A DNA stretch of 64,000 bases from Xestospongia muta (lineage: Eukaryota; Porifera; Demospongiae; Haplosclerida; Petrosiidae): assembly GCA_963693285.1 (NCBI GenBank), contig OY848917.1, forward strand, positions 19,759,745 through 19,823,744, given 5' to 3'. How positions within the stretch are numbered: position 1 is the stretch's first letter; each line of letters starts with the position of its first letter. This document shows positions 1 to 13,200 of this stretch, one piece after another. A program made the translations under genes and the position numbers. Below the pieces are notes generated by a model, which had not been told where the DNA came from, searched no databases, and worked only from the letters and a program-made list of their open reading frames with translations.

Positions 1-169
1 GTACTTTTGATAGTACTTAATTACAAGTACAAGGAGAAATGGTTCAACCAATAGGTTTAATGAATTAGGAAGCATTTGGTAATGCTTATTGTTTAGATAC
101 TGAATAAAAGATCCATATGTCAAACAGTATTATAATTATGGTACATTATTGCATCAGACAAACAACAAC

Positions 170-417
170 TATTTAAATCTATCAAAGTTCACTCTACATC
201 TTTGTGAAAAAGTTTCTACTGTTGAAGATAAAAAAGGTAGTTCAAGAAATTCTTTGGCAAGCTTCGCAAGAGAGGGAAACTTTCTATGATTTCTATGATT
301 CTCTTTCTAATATTTGGCTGGATTTGTGTCAATGGAGATACAAGGAGTTGCTAAGTAATTGTCCTTGTTTGAATGACTCTGGAAAGGAATGGTGTTGGCC
401 TCAGGCTCTGACATGAA
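170..417 (-). mobile_element. hAT transposase C-terminal remnant, downstream of copy A
   Basis: Diverged first copy of the hAT dimerisation-region remnant described at 27219-27467. Here the motif NPAKY is followed by an in-frame TAG before KENHRNHRK, so it cannot encode a product. Confidence 0.55.
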
Positions 418-729
418 GCTAAATAAAGTTTTTTTTTGAAAGTGGTTCCAAACTACCCTCAACATGAACTTGAGTAGGGTTAACTTTCAAATGAAGCTCA
501 TATGGCATGAAAATTGTTTTAATTTTGCTTGAATAATATGACATATATAACTCCACATAATTAGAAATATAAGATTTTTGTGGAATTGTGATAATAAAAA
601 TTACTTTCAAGTTATAATGACTTAAAATTATTATTAAAGCAAAACATGACAGTCTGTTAAAACTAACTACAGAATCAGTCACTAACTATTACTACTACTA
701 ATGAAATAATTATAACAACAAAAACAACA

Positions 730-735
730 TTTATT
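730..735 (-). promoter_or_regulatory. Polyadenylation signal AATAAA, copy A
   Basis: AATAAA on the minus strand about 40 bases after the stop codon of copy A; the same spacing occurs in the other two copies. Confidence 0.5.
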
Positions 736-771
736 TACTTTTAGTCTTTAGGCAGCAAATAAAATTAATGA

Positions 772-1203
772 TTACAGGTCGGTGATCCTGTTGTACTCAG
801 TGTCATCCTGAGTCATCTGGTTAAATGCTGGCACTGGATTTCCAACCTTAACTTCTTTACTAACTAAGTACTCAACTTGGTTCTTCTCAGCATTGACAGG
901 ATCCTTAAAACTAGAATAGTCGTCCTCATTTTTTGCCATTACATATCCTTTGTTGTCATCATCAGGTACATGGTGAAAGACTGGATAATCTCTATCTTCA
1001 TCAAATATAGGAGAGTTACGATATATAGTACGCATAGCATGTGCTTCATACAAGTTCTCTGATCCTGTCTTATTAAATGCATATTTTCCTCTTGTCCTTC
1101 TCTTTCTAATACATTGACAACATATTACAGTAATTGTTAGACACATAACTAGTAACAGAGCTCCACCTACTGCACTACAAGCTATGATTAGAATAAAATA
1201 CTT
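772..1203 (-). other. Copy A transmembrane helix and cytoplasmic tail
   Basis: A hydrophobic helix (YFILIIACSAVGGALLLVMC and the following ten residues) is followed by CCQCIRKRRTR and a tail of about 115 residues rich in acidic and Tyr residues, ending EYNRITDL. The clustered juxtamembrane cysteines followed by basic residues resemble the palmitoylated ciliary-targeting sequence reported for vertebrate fibrocystin. The C-terminal T-D-L fits a class I PDZ ligand. Both functions are inferred. Copies B and C have KRK where A has RGK. Confidence 0.65.
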
Positions 1204-4200
1204 CTCTATGATACTAGTCTTAGTGGGTGGTTCTGTAGGCACTACAATAGGGTAACTTGGATCTTGTTGAACTGAACTGAGAATGAGATTGTTTCCACGA
1301 AATGAAAAATAAAAGATGTTGGCGTTTGATAGGTTTTGTATGTCATTGGCAAACATGGACAATGTATTTGCACTGTTACTGGTGACAAAGAAAGTAGCAA
1401 TAATACTACCTTCATATATTGATACATTGTATACCAATACACTGGGATAATTCTCTTGGATGCGTGCTATTAAAGCTGCTTTGAATTCATCTTCAAAGCC
1501 TCTAACAGTGTCATTGTAACTGTTATTGTATGTTACAATGAAACGAATGAATGGAAACTCCTCAACTACAAAGGTATTGCTGTCTATAGGTTGAGGTAGT
1601 TGATTGGTAGAAGAGGGAGGATTTGTAGAAACTGAAAATTGAATTTTGTATGATCCTGCACTTTTGACATGGATGTCTTGAAACTGAGCCACTCCTTGTT
1701 CAATATTTACAGTAATATCCTGTACATACCTCTGTCCAGTAGAAATTAAGATAATAGAACCAGTCATAAACCATTGTCGTCCCCTCCATCCTAAGTTAGT
1801 AGGAACAATATTGGTATTGCTATCCAAAATGTGGACAGTTACAGTAGATGAGAAAGGAAATGTTGAATTGGTAACTGATGGTGGCTGTGAGATGACTTGA
1901 AGGTAGAACTGTCTGACTTGAATGTTGATAACATTACTACTATTGGTGAGAGAGAAGTTAGCAGTAAGAGGGTATGTGATGTCAAATTGTAAATGATATG
2001 TTCCAGGATGACTAAAGAGGAGATCAGAGAACTGTGCTATACCATTTCCCATATTGGCAGTAGAATTCATTAGAAAAGCACCAGTGGGTTTTGATATCAA
2101 TGATACTGTTAACTGCCAAGGTTGTCCTACACCTAATGTAGACACTACAAGGCCAGCCCCATCATACATTGCTACTTTAATGGGAGAAGTTAATAGAATA
2201 ATACCTTCAACACCCTGTGAAGGAATATGGACAATACCGAGTCTTGTTGGAATACTTAATATAACTGGATTAGTATCATTTCTTTCTTCTTCTTCCTTTT
2301 GGAGTTGTTGATCATAAAATGTTGTTAAGTTAGCTGTACCATTATCTCCAGGTTGAGGTCCGCCAGTTACATTTGTTGCTCTAACTCCTTGTGTAAGATC
2401 AGTTCGTATTGGCTGTGGCCCAATGACAACAGCATCTAAAACATTATAGCCTATTGCTTTTGATAGTTCTCCAGTTTGAATGACTTCACTAATACGAGTT
2501 CTGATATTAAGAAGCTCCTTGTAGACTGTGTCATCCTGTGGAGTTGATCCAGTTTGGTTGTTATAACTTCCATCTGTTCCATTGACACTTGGTGTTGTAG
2601 TGTCATTAGAAGGTGATGCACTTATTTCTAATTCAACTCTGGTACGTCCTGTTTCTCGTTTGCGGCCTGCACTTTCAGAAATTACATTGACCATTCTGAT
2701 GAAATTTGGTGTAATACCAAGGAGTCGGGCTAAGTTTTGAATTAAGTTGACTTCAAAAAATTCATCCACAGTAACAGGAGGAAGATCAATACCAAGTTGG
2801 ATGACTTGAGTAGTCTTAATTCTAACTGGTGTGTCACCTTTAATCACAATATGTAATCTTTTAGTGTTACGATCATAATAGTTTGTTCCATGGCTATCAG
2901 AGAGTGTTGGTATGAAATTGTCACCACGTTTATATCGAAGGTTGCCATCCTTCATATAGCTATTAGTTGGAATGATATATTCAGTACCAACATATACATC
3001 CAGTCTCTGTGGGTTAGTATATACGATAGCTATAACAAGACCTTGAGAGTCATTGGCATTGAGAAGATAAAGGTTTGTATTTTGAGGATTGGTACTAGTC
3101 ATACCAATAGTGTAGTTTAGACCAGTTGATACTATAGCATAGAAAGTTGATATACGTTCTTGACATGTGTATCCACCACACCATCCATGATCTTGAGGAC
3201 CATTTATCAAATCTATATACCCATTAGCACCAACACCAATGGGAGAGAGCCGACGAACTTCTGTATCAGCATCAAGACTTTCTAAGACAAACATCATGTG
3301 ATCAATATTGGTACAGTGGTAAGAGTTCCATTCTGCTTCCCACAGACAATCACCAGCACTGCCTCTATAGATGCCCTTATTTGGATAGAGTACATCAGGA
3401 TCAATTTTACTACCAGTTGGAGTAGCTAACATTGTTTTTGGAATTCGATAGTCACCCAAACCACGTCTACGATCACCATCCCATTCAAACTCTGACTTTG
3501 AAATGAGGGAATTCAAACCTGTAGAGCCTGTGAAAGAGCCATCAAGATCTCGAATGAGAATTTTCTTTAATGCATCGCAATCCATATCAACACAGTCTGA
3601 AGGATTGACACTACCAAGTATTGGGTTGTGATTGAAGAATTTAGAAGTTTTGTTCACTGACAGAAATGAGATTCCTTTTGTCCAAACAGGATGTTGACAG
3701 TCTTCAGATTTAGGATGTGTCATCAATGCTACTTCTTTCATAGAAGAGCAGTGAGTACCAAAGTTACAGAAGCTAACATTATTGAGTTTAGTGAGGCCTT
3801 TGATTGCAGGATAATTTGGAACGTCTGACCATGGGAACTTAGGAAAGTGACCAGAACCTGATGTGAATGAAGACAGAGTTATACCCACATGTCCTTTCCA
3901 AGGACTTTGGATGCCTGAATGTGATCTGGCATGATAACCAATGATTGGTTTAAAGCTGTACTCAGTGCAATTAATAGTAACACCAGAGTTAATACTGGAA
4001 ATGATCTCTGAGTCTCTTATAATGACAGTTTTAGTACTGACTCGATGAGATAGAGCAGCAGGTCCAATTACAGCAGTGAATATGGCAGCATAATTGTTAA
4101 CAAATGTAGATTCTGTAACTAAAACACCAGCTTTAGAGTATGAGAAAAGGCCATAGTAATAACAGCTATATATTTTGAAGTCATGGAAAGATGAACACCC

Positions 4201-7200
4201 ACTCTCATCACCTACAAAGTGACCATCACTGTAGCCCACATGAATACCATGTAGTGTGGTATGTGCAATGTTGTTTCTCCAGGTAGGACTGAAGTTGGAT
4301 GATATACAGTTCTCTCCATTGGTATGATAGCCAGCCTTAGCTCCACCAGCAGCTGAATTTCCAATTAAAACATAGTTACTGGCTTCAACAAGTTCATAGT
4401 TGGCTGTCCACTCAGCATTCCAAGGTTCATTACGACCATTGTATGTTCCAGGAAACAAAGCTACCACTGCTAGATTTTGAATCAACTGATGATCACTGCC
4501 TGTAATATAGAGAGAGGGTCCTACAGTATGATGGACTACGTTATTGGTGATTGACATTCCTTTAGTCCCAAATAGACCAATGCCTGTATTGTAGCCTTTA
4601 TGAAAACTACAGCTTTTGACATACGAACTGTTGTCCTTAACTTGACCAATGTTGAGAAATGCCAGTGAGTATCTAGGATCAAAACTTTCCACAAAGCCTT
4701 CTTGACCACATCCTTTAAATTCAACTCCTTCTAGTTGAGCTGATCCAGTATATTGTACTGTACCAGAAATGTCAACAAAATAAGTACCAACAAGAACACG
4801 ACAACCATATGATTGTTGATCTGCAACATCAACAGTAGCATTAGGATGTGTTCCTAGAATTTTGATGTTTCGAGAGAGAAGTCCAACTTCAGCACTGATA
4901 TTTACTGAACAGGAGTTTGTGTTGTGAACTCCTCCAAGATGGTTATAAGTTAAAAGACTGTTTAGACTAAGAGTTAGTCCATCATTACTGATATTAGTAA
5001 TAGTACGTTCTTCTGTTTGTTTTGCTTCATAGAAAGTGGATGCAATAACAATTTCGTCTCCTATTTGCCAGTCTACAGCTTGGCTTAATACAACTTGAGT
5101 GTCTCCTTCCTTTGCTGTTTGAGCCAAGAAGGTCCAAGTAGGAGAGCGATTTTTACCATGTAAGCTTAGTTGACCAAACACGCCAATACCTTTAGCACCC
5201 AAAACTGGTCCAAGATTGGGGAGACGATATTCTGGTGAACTTAAGTTACCATTGAGTATAATTGTTAATTGATGTTGAAATGGCATGTCTTCAGAGCCAG
5301 CAATGAGGTGTCCATTGTCAATTAAAATCAAATTTGCCTCTAAAATGTGGTCACACTCATCTAGAAATTCTAGTCCTCCACAGATAGATAATGTTTTAAT
5401 ACGAGGCAAAGGAACATCAACCAGAATATATAAACTACAGTTAATGTACACATCTGTATCATTTTGTGGTAACAGTTCATTAGGCCATATAGATTGGTCA
5501 GACCAGAGGTAGGTGACATTAGGACGACCTGGAGGTAGAGGGGTTGGTGGTTCAAGTGGAGGAGGTGGAATACAGTTCTCATAGAAACATCGATAAGAAG
5601 TAAAAGATACTGGAACATCACTGGGACAGGTTGGGTTACTACCATTTACATAATATGTGACAAATGTCTCATTGTTATTGACATACCAATCTCCTAACTG
5701 TGATGACCCACCAGGTGGTATGATCAAACTGGCATTCTTTTCCTGTTTATTGATGTTTATATAGTCCACACTCTTGTTAAAATCATGTCGTATCCAAACA
5801 TAATCAGATGTTGTAATACCAGAATAAAGGGAGGAATAAGATATGTTATGAAACCTTTCTCCTTCATCCCAATCAAGTTGATATATTTCTTTGATGGGTA
5901 ATAGAGCCATATAGCCAGGACCAAGTAGAAGTCGTTTGAACACATATTCTAATTGAAGAATACCATGTTGACTAGTGACATTAAGATTTCTGGTTGTGAG
6001 AGATGATGGAGTAGGGTTAGTGAGAGCAAAACGAGCAAAGTGGACTTTATCATCACAAACACTTCCTCTGACAGCTCCAAAACTTGAGGCAGAGTGATCT
6101 CTACAATGAGGAGAAGGTAAAATAGTAGAAGTAGGTAGAAGAGCTCCTCCAATATTGCCAGTTAGTGTACCATCCATATCTCTGAAGACTTGTTCATGTT
6201 CCCATTTCCAAGTTGCAATATTAGGACTGTTATCAAACACTAATTTCTCAAATCTAGTTTCAAATCCTCCTTGTTTTTCTCTACAATGTGAACAAGCTTG
6301 TAGTGTGTAACAGTTACTTTCTTCAAAGTTAACAAAGGTAACGTTGGACACAGTCAGATAATATGAATGAGGAGTTTTAATACCAGCACCAGTACAAACT
6401 TCGGTTCCAACATTATCTATATTTCTTAAAGCAGAATGAGCTACAATGAGGACATCTTCAATGAGGGAGCCATTCTTACCCCAAGCTGCTGTAACCTTAG
6501 TGTACTCTACACCAGCAACTGTGTTATCTAACATTACACTGTCTTTTAGTTGAACAGCACCCACTTCTGAGAATTCAACACCTCGTACATTACGCCAAGC
6601 CAAAAATTTCTCAAATACTGCTGGAGTGACTTCATCACAAGTGTTAGCCTTTTCAGGATGGTAACTAGGAAAGATCCATATACCATACCAACCAAAGGAA
6701 TGAGCAGAGTTATTAGTAAATTTGGCAAGTGGAAGATGAAGGGGCTCTACAGCTGTAGTGAAGGATGGACCTGTTGGATTTGCAGGGAGACGATACCAAA
6801 ACCCAAAATGTGTACCTCCAGCTGCTGCATTATGTCTCAAAGTATTGTTTGGATTAACTACCCAAAATGTTGCAGGTGTGATGTCCACATTAAGTAGACT
6901 ACTGGATGCTCTAACAAATATACCCAAGTTGTATTGTATAACATTGCCTTGTTCAATGCCATCCTCCAAGAAATATGCATGGCCTAAGATGTTATATGCC
7001 ACATTTTTTTCAACCAGTAGACAGTCAACACCATGAATAGTAACAGCTCTGTTAAATGTATGGTGAATAGCACATCCTCTAACATAGGAGTCACTGACAT
7101 CACCGTTAAGGTGGAAATGAATTGGATAACGACCAAGTCGGAATGCCTGTCCAGCATGAGTAACTTCAATGTACTCAATTCTACCAATGACTTTGTCCCT

Positions 7201-10200
7201 TGGTCCTCTGTGTAACATAATCTGAGATCCAAACTGATCAGCGATAGTCTCTGCCCCAAATCGTCCATTGAAGCAAGTCTGTACTGCAAACTGGCCTGGA
7301 TCAAAATCAGTAGGACAATTTTCAAAGAACTCATTCCATTCAGAATTTTTGTTACCACGGACAACTACATTTCTAGTGAGGTAACCTACTTCAGCACGTG
7401 TTTCAATGACTCGACCATGTATCATTTGTGTCACTGCTATATGTGTATATTGTAATGGTGGATCAACTGTTATGCTCATTTTATCAGCACCAATGCTTAC
7501 AATGGTCAGTTCTTCATTCTCACGCTGACTATAACTAGTAGAAGCGATAACTACTTTACCACCAACTTCCCAGTCAGCTACTGTATTTTTAAGATATAGG
7601 GTTGTATTTCCTGCATATGCTGTGGTAGATAACCACGTCCATGTGTTAGCAATAGGTTTACCATGTAAGTCTAATGTTCCATTTCTAACAGCTAGGGTCT
7701 TAGCACCAAAGAGAGGAAGCTCAGTTGACAAGACATGGCCATACATGACAATCTGAGCTTTGTGCTGATATGGTTGGTCTTCAGTACCCACTTGTAACTT
7801 GCCACCACCTGTGATTAGGATGTGTTCACTGTGAAGTTGTACGCCATCTTTTTCATCATCAAATATGAGTTCACCTCCTTGAATCAAAAGTATTTTGAGA
7901 ACTGGAGTATAGATATCTAGGACCAATGTCTGTCCTGCTGGTACTATGACAAAATCTCCTTCTTTTGGTAAGCCTAATCCACCCCATGTGTAACTTGAAC
8001 TCCACAGATCAACATAATAGAACTCAATATTATTGGTAATAGCATAACCTTTTCCCTCAACATAAACCATAACAGGTGCTTTAATGGTTCTACCACTAGC
8101 TCCAGTTTGACATACAATAGTAGATTGAGTTTTGTCAAGAACAGAACAGTCTACACCAGCTATGGTAACAGTGACATTGTTACTAAAGCCACTTCCTACA
8201 AGTTCAATGATAGAACCTCCAGCTGTACCACCACGAGTACGATTAATGGATGTAACGTTAGGTGTGAGGTCTAGAAGGAGAGTATAAGCTTGTGGTAGAG
8301 ATACAGTTGATGACAAGCTAGTAACAGTAACATCACAAACCTGTGATGTTAGAGTTGGAGTATTTTCAAGTAGATGTGAGAATGATGGGATAATACATTG
8401 TATTGATGTAAGAGATGGTTGAGTGAAACTAGGCAAACATGTTTGATTACATACTGTAATAAATGTTGATACAGGATTGAAGCCAACACCAAGAATAGTC
8501 AATGTGTTTTGGCCAGCAAAACTACCATTAATAGGAGAGACACTATCAACTTGTAAAGTGTACATGAAGATAAGCTGGCCATCAGCCTTTCCTTTATCAA
8601 AAATAACAACTTCAACTTGATAACTTCCAATGTAATTAGGTCCAAGAGTGCATATTATAATTGTGTTATTGGTAAAAGAGACATTACATTTTGACCTGCC
8701 AAAGCTTACAGAAACCAATGATATGTCAGAAGTGAAACCACGGCCTGAAATAATAACTACATCTCCCTGCTGACCAGACACTGGTTCAATACTCACTATT
8801 TGAGGAGTAACATCTTTGCTGTACTGTATGATAAGATCACCATCTCCATCTCCATCAGCATCTCGTTTTCTCATTTGCCATGATGAATTTGCTGGAACTA
8901 CTATAACAGCTACAGAGTAATTGCCTTCTTGACCAATATCTGGAGTAAAGCAACTTATGCTTGTATATTTACTCTCAACAATTTGACAAGCGCTATTGCC
9001 AATAGATACAGAGTTGTTGTTGAGATAGTCACTGAAACCAATACCAGATATTGTTAGCTTTGTACCACCTCGTATGCTACCTAAAAGTGGAGAGATACCA
9101 TCAATTCTGAGCTGACTGGTAATTGAGTTGTCTGTTTCTTCACTAAACTGTGCGAAACCATAAGTTGGAACTAAAACTGATACTAAGTATTTGCCAGCTT
9201 GAATAGGAGATAATTGACAAGTTATGTTTTCAAAGTCATATAAAGTGACATTGACACATTCAAACGGCCCTACCATTACAGTGGAGTCAGAGTCCAATAA
9301 TTCACCATTAATTGTGATTGTTTGCACGTCAACTCCACCCACAATGATTGGATCCACAGCAAAAATTGTCGGTGTAGAATTTAATGAATACTGATAGTCA
9401 CAACCATCATTGCTATCACAGATCACTTCCCATTTTGGGCCATAGCTAACATTAACAGGTACAGTGGAGTATGACATATTGATGTTCACTGATCTTGGAA
9501 CAATACATTGAATTTGATAGTAAGAGACTTGTTTGATGGTACATCTTTCAGTTCCTATATATACAGTGAGATTGGTCTCTACAAATGAAGCTCCTGTAAT
9601 GGTGATGATGTTACCACCTAACACTGACCCAGATAAAGGTGAAATGTTTTTAATCACTGGTACAATAACTATTGCTCTATGAACCACAGCTTCACTATTA
9701 AGGAAAGCAAAGCCACTGTTATATATGTGGAATGATAAAGGAAGAATGCTAAATGGAGTAGGTTGAGATGTCATATTAAGATGACAAGTTATTAAGCTAT
9801 CACTATATAGAAGTGATGTACAAGAGTAGTCACCAAATTTGATAATAGCATTACTTGCATCAAGACCAAAGTCATATCCTGAGAGAGATATGTTGGAATA
9901 AAGTGTAGATATGTAGCCATTAATCCATTTGACTACAGGAGTGTTACAGTTACTATAAACAAAGATTGGATTTGATTTAGGCTCAAGTGAATTGGTCAAG
10001 TTTTGACAAGAGAGGCATTCTGTTTGACCACTACTAGATGATAAGTCAGTATTATTGTGGTAATCTAAGTGATATAATGCTTCAAAGCCATCCACTTTTA
10101 CTATAACAGCTGTTGCTATATCCTCTAATTCTCTCACTGTGATACTACCAGACATTAGACACGACTGGCACACATCATCAACATATGAAGCAAAATAATA

Positions 10201-13200
10201 TACACCAGACTGTGTAAATGAGTATGAATAGGTCCCTTCAACACTAGCTGTACTTTGGAAGCCACCACTAAGATAATTTGAAGTAGTAGGACTGGCAGTT
10301 TGATGTACTTCAAATTGACGAGGTATAACGAAACTTGCACCTGTCCAATTCCACTGAAAAATACAATAATTATAAAATGAAAACAACTGTAATTACATGT
10401 CTTATTTAACATCATGTGGTAGTAACCAAATATAATTGGTATGCTTGCAATTAAAAGCTACATGTAACTTAGCTTGTCACAAAAGCCCTAACTTACATTG
10501 GACTACTGTTAATACATACTCTAATATTAGAACAGACTATAAGAGTATCTATATTAATTGACTTTGATTTCTTAGGCTTTTTTAAGGACAGGGTTTTAGG
10601 ATCATTCATTCAACTTTCAAACAATAGAACTATCAACTACCACATTCCACATTTGAGGAAGGCAGAAATATGGAAATACTACACTTTTGTCAGTGAACGA
10701 TTTTACTTTTCCACAACTGTCATGCTGTTAAGATAAGCAACTCTATTGTGATTTTATTGATTTTATGGAATCATGTAAGTTGATTTAACGAGAGTTCATC
10801 CCATTGTACCAAACCAACAGCAGCCCATTTTGAGACTATGTTATCTGAAACATTACTCTCTTTCCTGTACATGTCAATATTTTAATTTATAATAAAAACT
10901 TACAGTGACTGTGTCTCCAGGTAAAATCTCAATATTAGCAGGATTCCAAGCAAAATAACGTCCGAGAACTATTGTTGAGAACATAATATGACATACACAA
11001 TGAATATATACATACTAATATAAAAGACACATACCTGCATGTTGTCCACTATTCTCTATAAGGTGTTCCTTTCTTGTTGATGAGGTAACACATTCAATAT
11101 TCTCATAAGTTACTGTGGTAACGTTACACTCTATTCCTAGTCCAGTGGTGACAGTCACATTAGATCCAAAACCGCTTCCTTTTATAGAAATCTTAGTTCC
11201 TCCAAGTAAAGAGCCACTACATGGTGTCAACTTTCTTACTATGAGTTCATAAGCAAATACTGGAAGCATAAATGGAGAGGTTGTATTGAATATCTTATTA
11301 GAAGAATAGTTGAGTATTTCCATTAGTGAGATTGATTGTTGATCAATTATATCACTTTGTGACTCCTTAAATGCTACTCCAAAGATAGTACTACGAACAG
11401 ACACATCATATACTCCAGGATTATGTGGTGAAGTTGTACAGTTTATTTCTGTGGTAGTGAATGATGTTATAACACAAAAGGCTTGTCCAATAGTAACGAC
11501 AATGTCTGACATATCTGTTAAGTTGAAGTTGTTTCCGCTAATGGTAAGTTTTGTTCCACCATAGACTGGTCCAGATGATGGACTAATTGATGTAATTGTA
11601 GCTGATGAATCGGCAGTGTATTCATAGCCAGAATCAATTATGGCTGTCACACCATTTACAACAACTGTAACATTGACTACATCTGAATCATGTGGCTGTG
11701 GTATACAAGTCAATACTGTTAAGTTTGAAGACACAATAACACAAGGAAAGTCATCAAAAACAATGTAAAAGTCACATGAGAAGTAAAATGGTACATTAGG
11801 GGGTTTAGTGATATTGGACAATGTTGGGAACCCTACTCCAGTAATGGTGACTAAATTTCCACCACTAATACTTCCTTTGTCAGGTTGAATGGAATTAACA
11901 ACTAAAGAATATTGGAAAATGGAGGAATTTGGAGTTGATGATATTGAATAGCCAACACCATCAACATGTACACTGACATTTTGTGGTCCAGCAACATTAG
12001 GAGTTGGTACACATGATATGACAGTATCATTGACAGATGTAACATCACAGGGACTATTACCAATAGTAACTGTTACATTATTGATATCATTAGTAAAACC
12101 AGTACCATAGATAGTGATTGGAGTGCTATCTTGACCACCAATGGAAGGAGAGATTGACATGATTTGAGGAGTAACTTCAGATGAAAATTTAAAACTACAT
12201 CTTCGACTCCTACAAGAAGCTGGGATACCATTAACCAAGACTTCAACCTGTGAAATGAGAAATACAATATAAATCTTTGATGAAAACATTTATCTTTGTA
12301 TTCTGCTGATACTTCATTCAGTGTTATATATGACCTTCAATGTTGAAATACATGTAGTATGATTTGTTATGATAATATAATGTTGAATGGACTATTATCT
12401 ACCTGTGGTTCTAGTTCAGGTAGCCGTAACATATCTCCTCGGAATGGTCTTAGCCACACCCCTCCATTAACAATAGGGGATACAAAAATGTTTACCATAT
12501 GTCCTGACAGACCCCTCCCATTAGCTGACATCAGTGGGAGATCACCTCCTCTACTTGTCCACTTAATACTCCATATATAACCACTACAGTCTCTGCTACG
12601 AGTTACTTCAAAACCACCTTCATTTGGGAGGTACATCTCTAGTAATGTTTTAAGTTCAGAGGCTAAGACATTTGCTGGTATATTGTATACTGTTTGGTTT
12701 TCAAATGTAATTTGAAATGTTCCAGTGACTGCTGGAGTACCAGAATAGAGTCTTGATACTAGTACATTGTTTGGAGAAGCTGACAACAAAGGCATGTTAT
12801 AACCACAGTGGTGAACTTTGAACTCTACAACATAACGTGAGACTATTAGGTTACATGACAATGGGTCTTCAGTATCATAACAGATCAAGTCAGTTATGGG
12901 AGAAGAACTTGATACAGTGACTGTATCAACAAAGATGCCATTAGGTCGGACAGCATGTTCTAAATGTGTGACTATGGAAAATAAGAAAAACATAATAAAT
13001 TAAATAAGAGACTTATAATAATACAAGTAGAATGTGTGCTATAAAATCTAATTACTTTATGATCTTTGATGTATTCAAAATAGATAGAAAATAATAAATA
13101 AGTCAAGTCATTAGTATGTCTCTAATTATTTATTAAGAAGAGTACATTACATAATATCTAGAATTACTTGTAGGTATTGAAATAGTGAACATGACTTCAT

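Larger units (their letters stand above)
772..10353 (-). other. Copy A 9,582-bp terminal exon
   Basis: An intronless 3194-codon exon (including stop) encoding two thirds of the protein: end of the cupredoxin-like module, six IPT/TIG, G8, beta-helix with the RYPIHFHL motif, second G8 (VDWQIGDEIVIAST), second beta-helix, a module with LARLLGITPNFIRMVNVIS followed by RKR, Ig-like and SEA-like segments, TM helix and cytoplasmic tail. The acceptor is TATTTTTCAG before TGGAATTGG. Vertebrate relatives spread this region over dozens of exons. Confidence 0.85.

Noticed and set aside
204..416. Plus-strand 70-aa frame at the left edge (and its counterparts near 27.26 and 52.33 kb)
   Set aside because: The opposite strand at the same place carries the recognisable hAT dimerisation motif; the plus-strand frame is its shadow.
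6984..7364. 126-aa minus-strand frame overlapping the giant exon (also in B and C)
   Set aside because: It lies in an alternative frame inside the G8/beta-helix coding region, which is clearly the coding frame.
10175..10353. Copper-binding cupredoxin
   Set aside because: The fold pattern is present but a His-Cys-His-Met ligand set is not visible, so I do not call copper binding.
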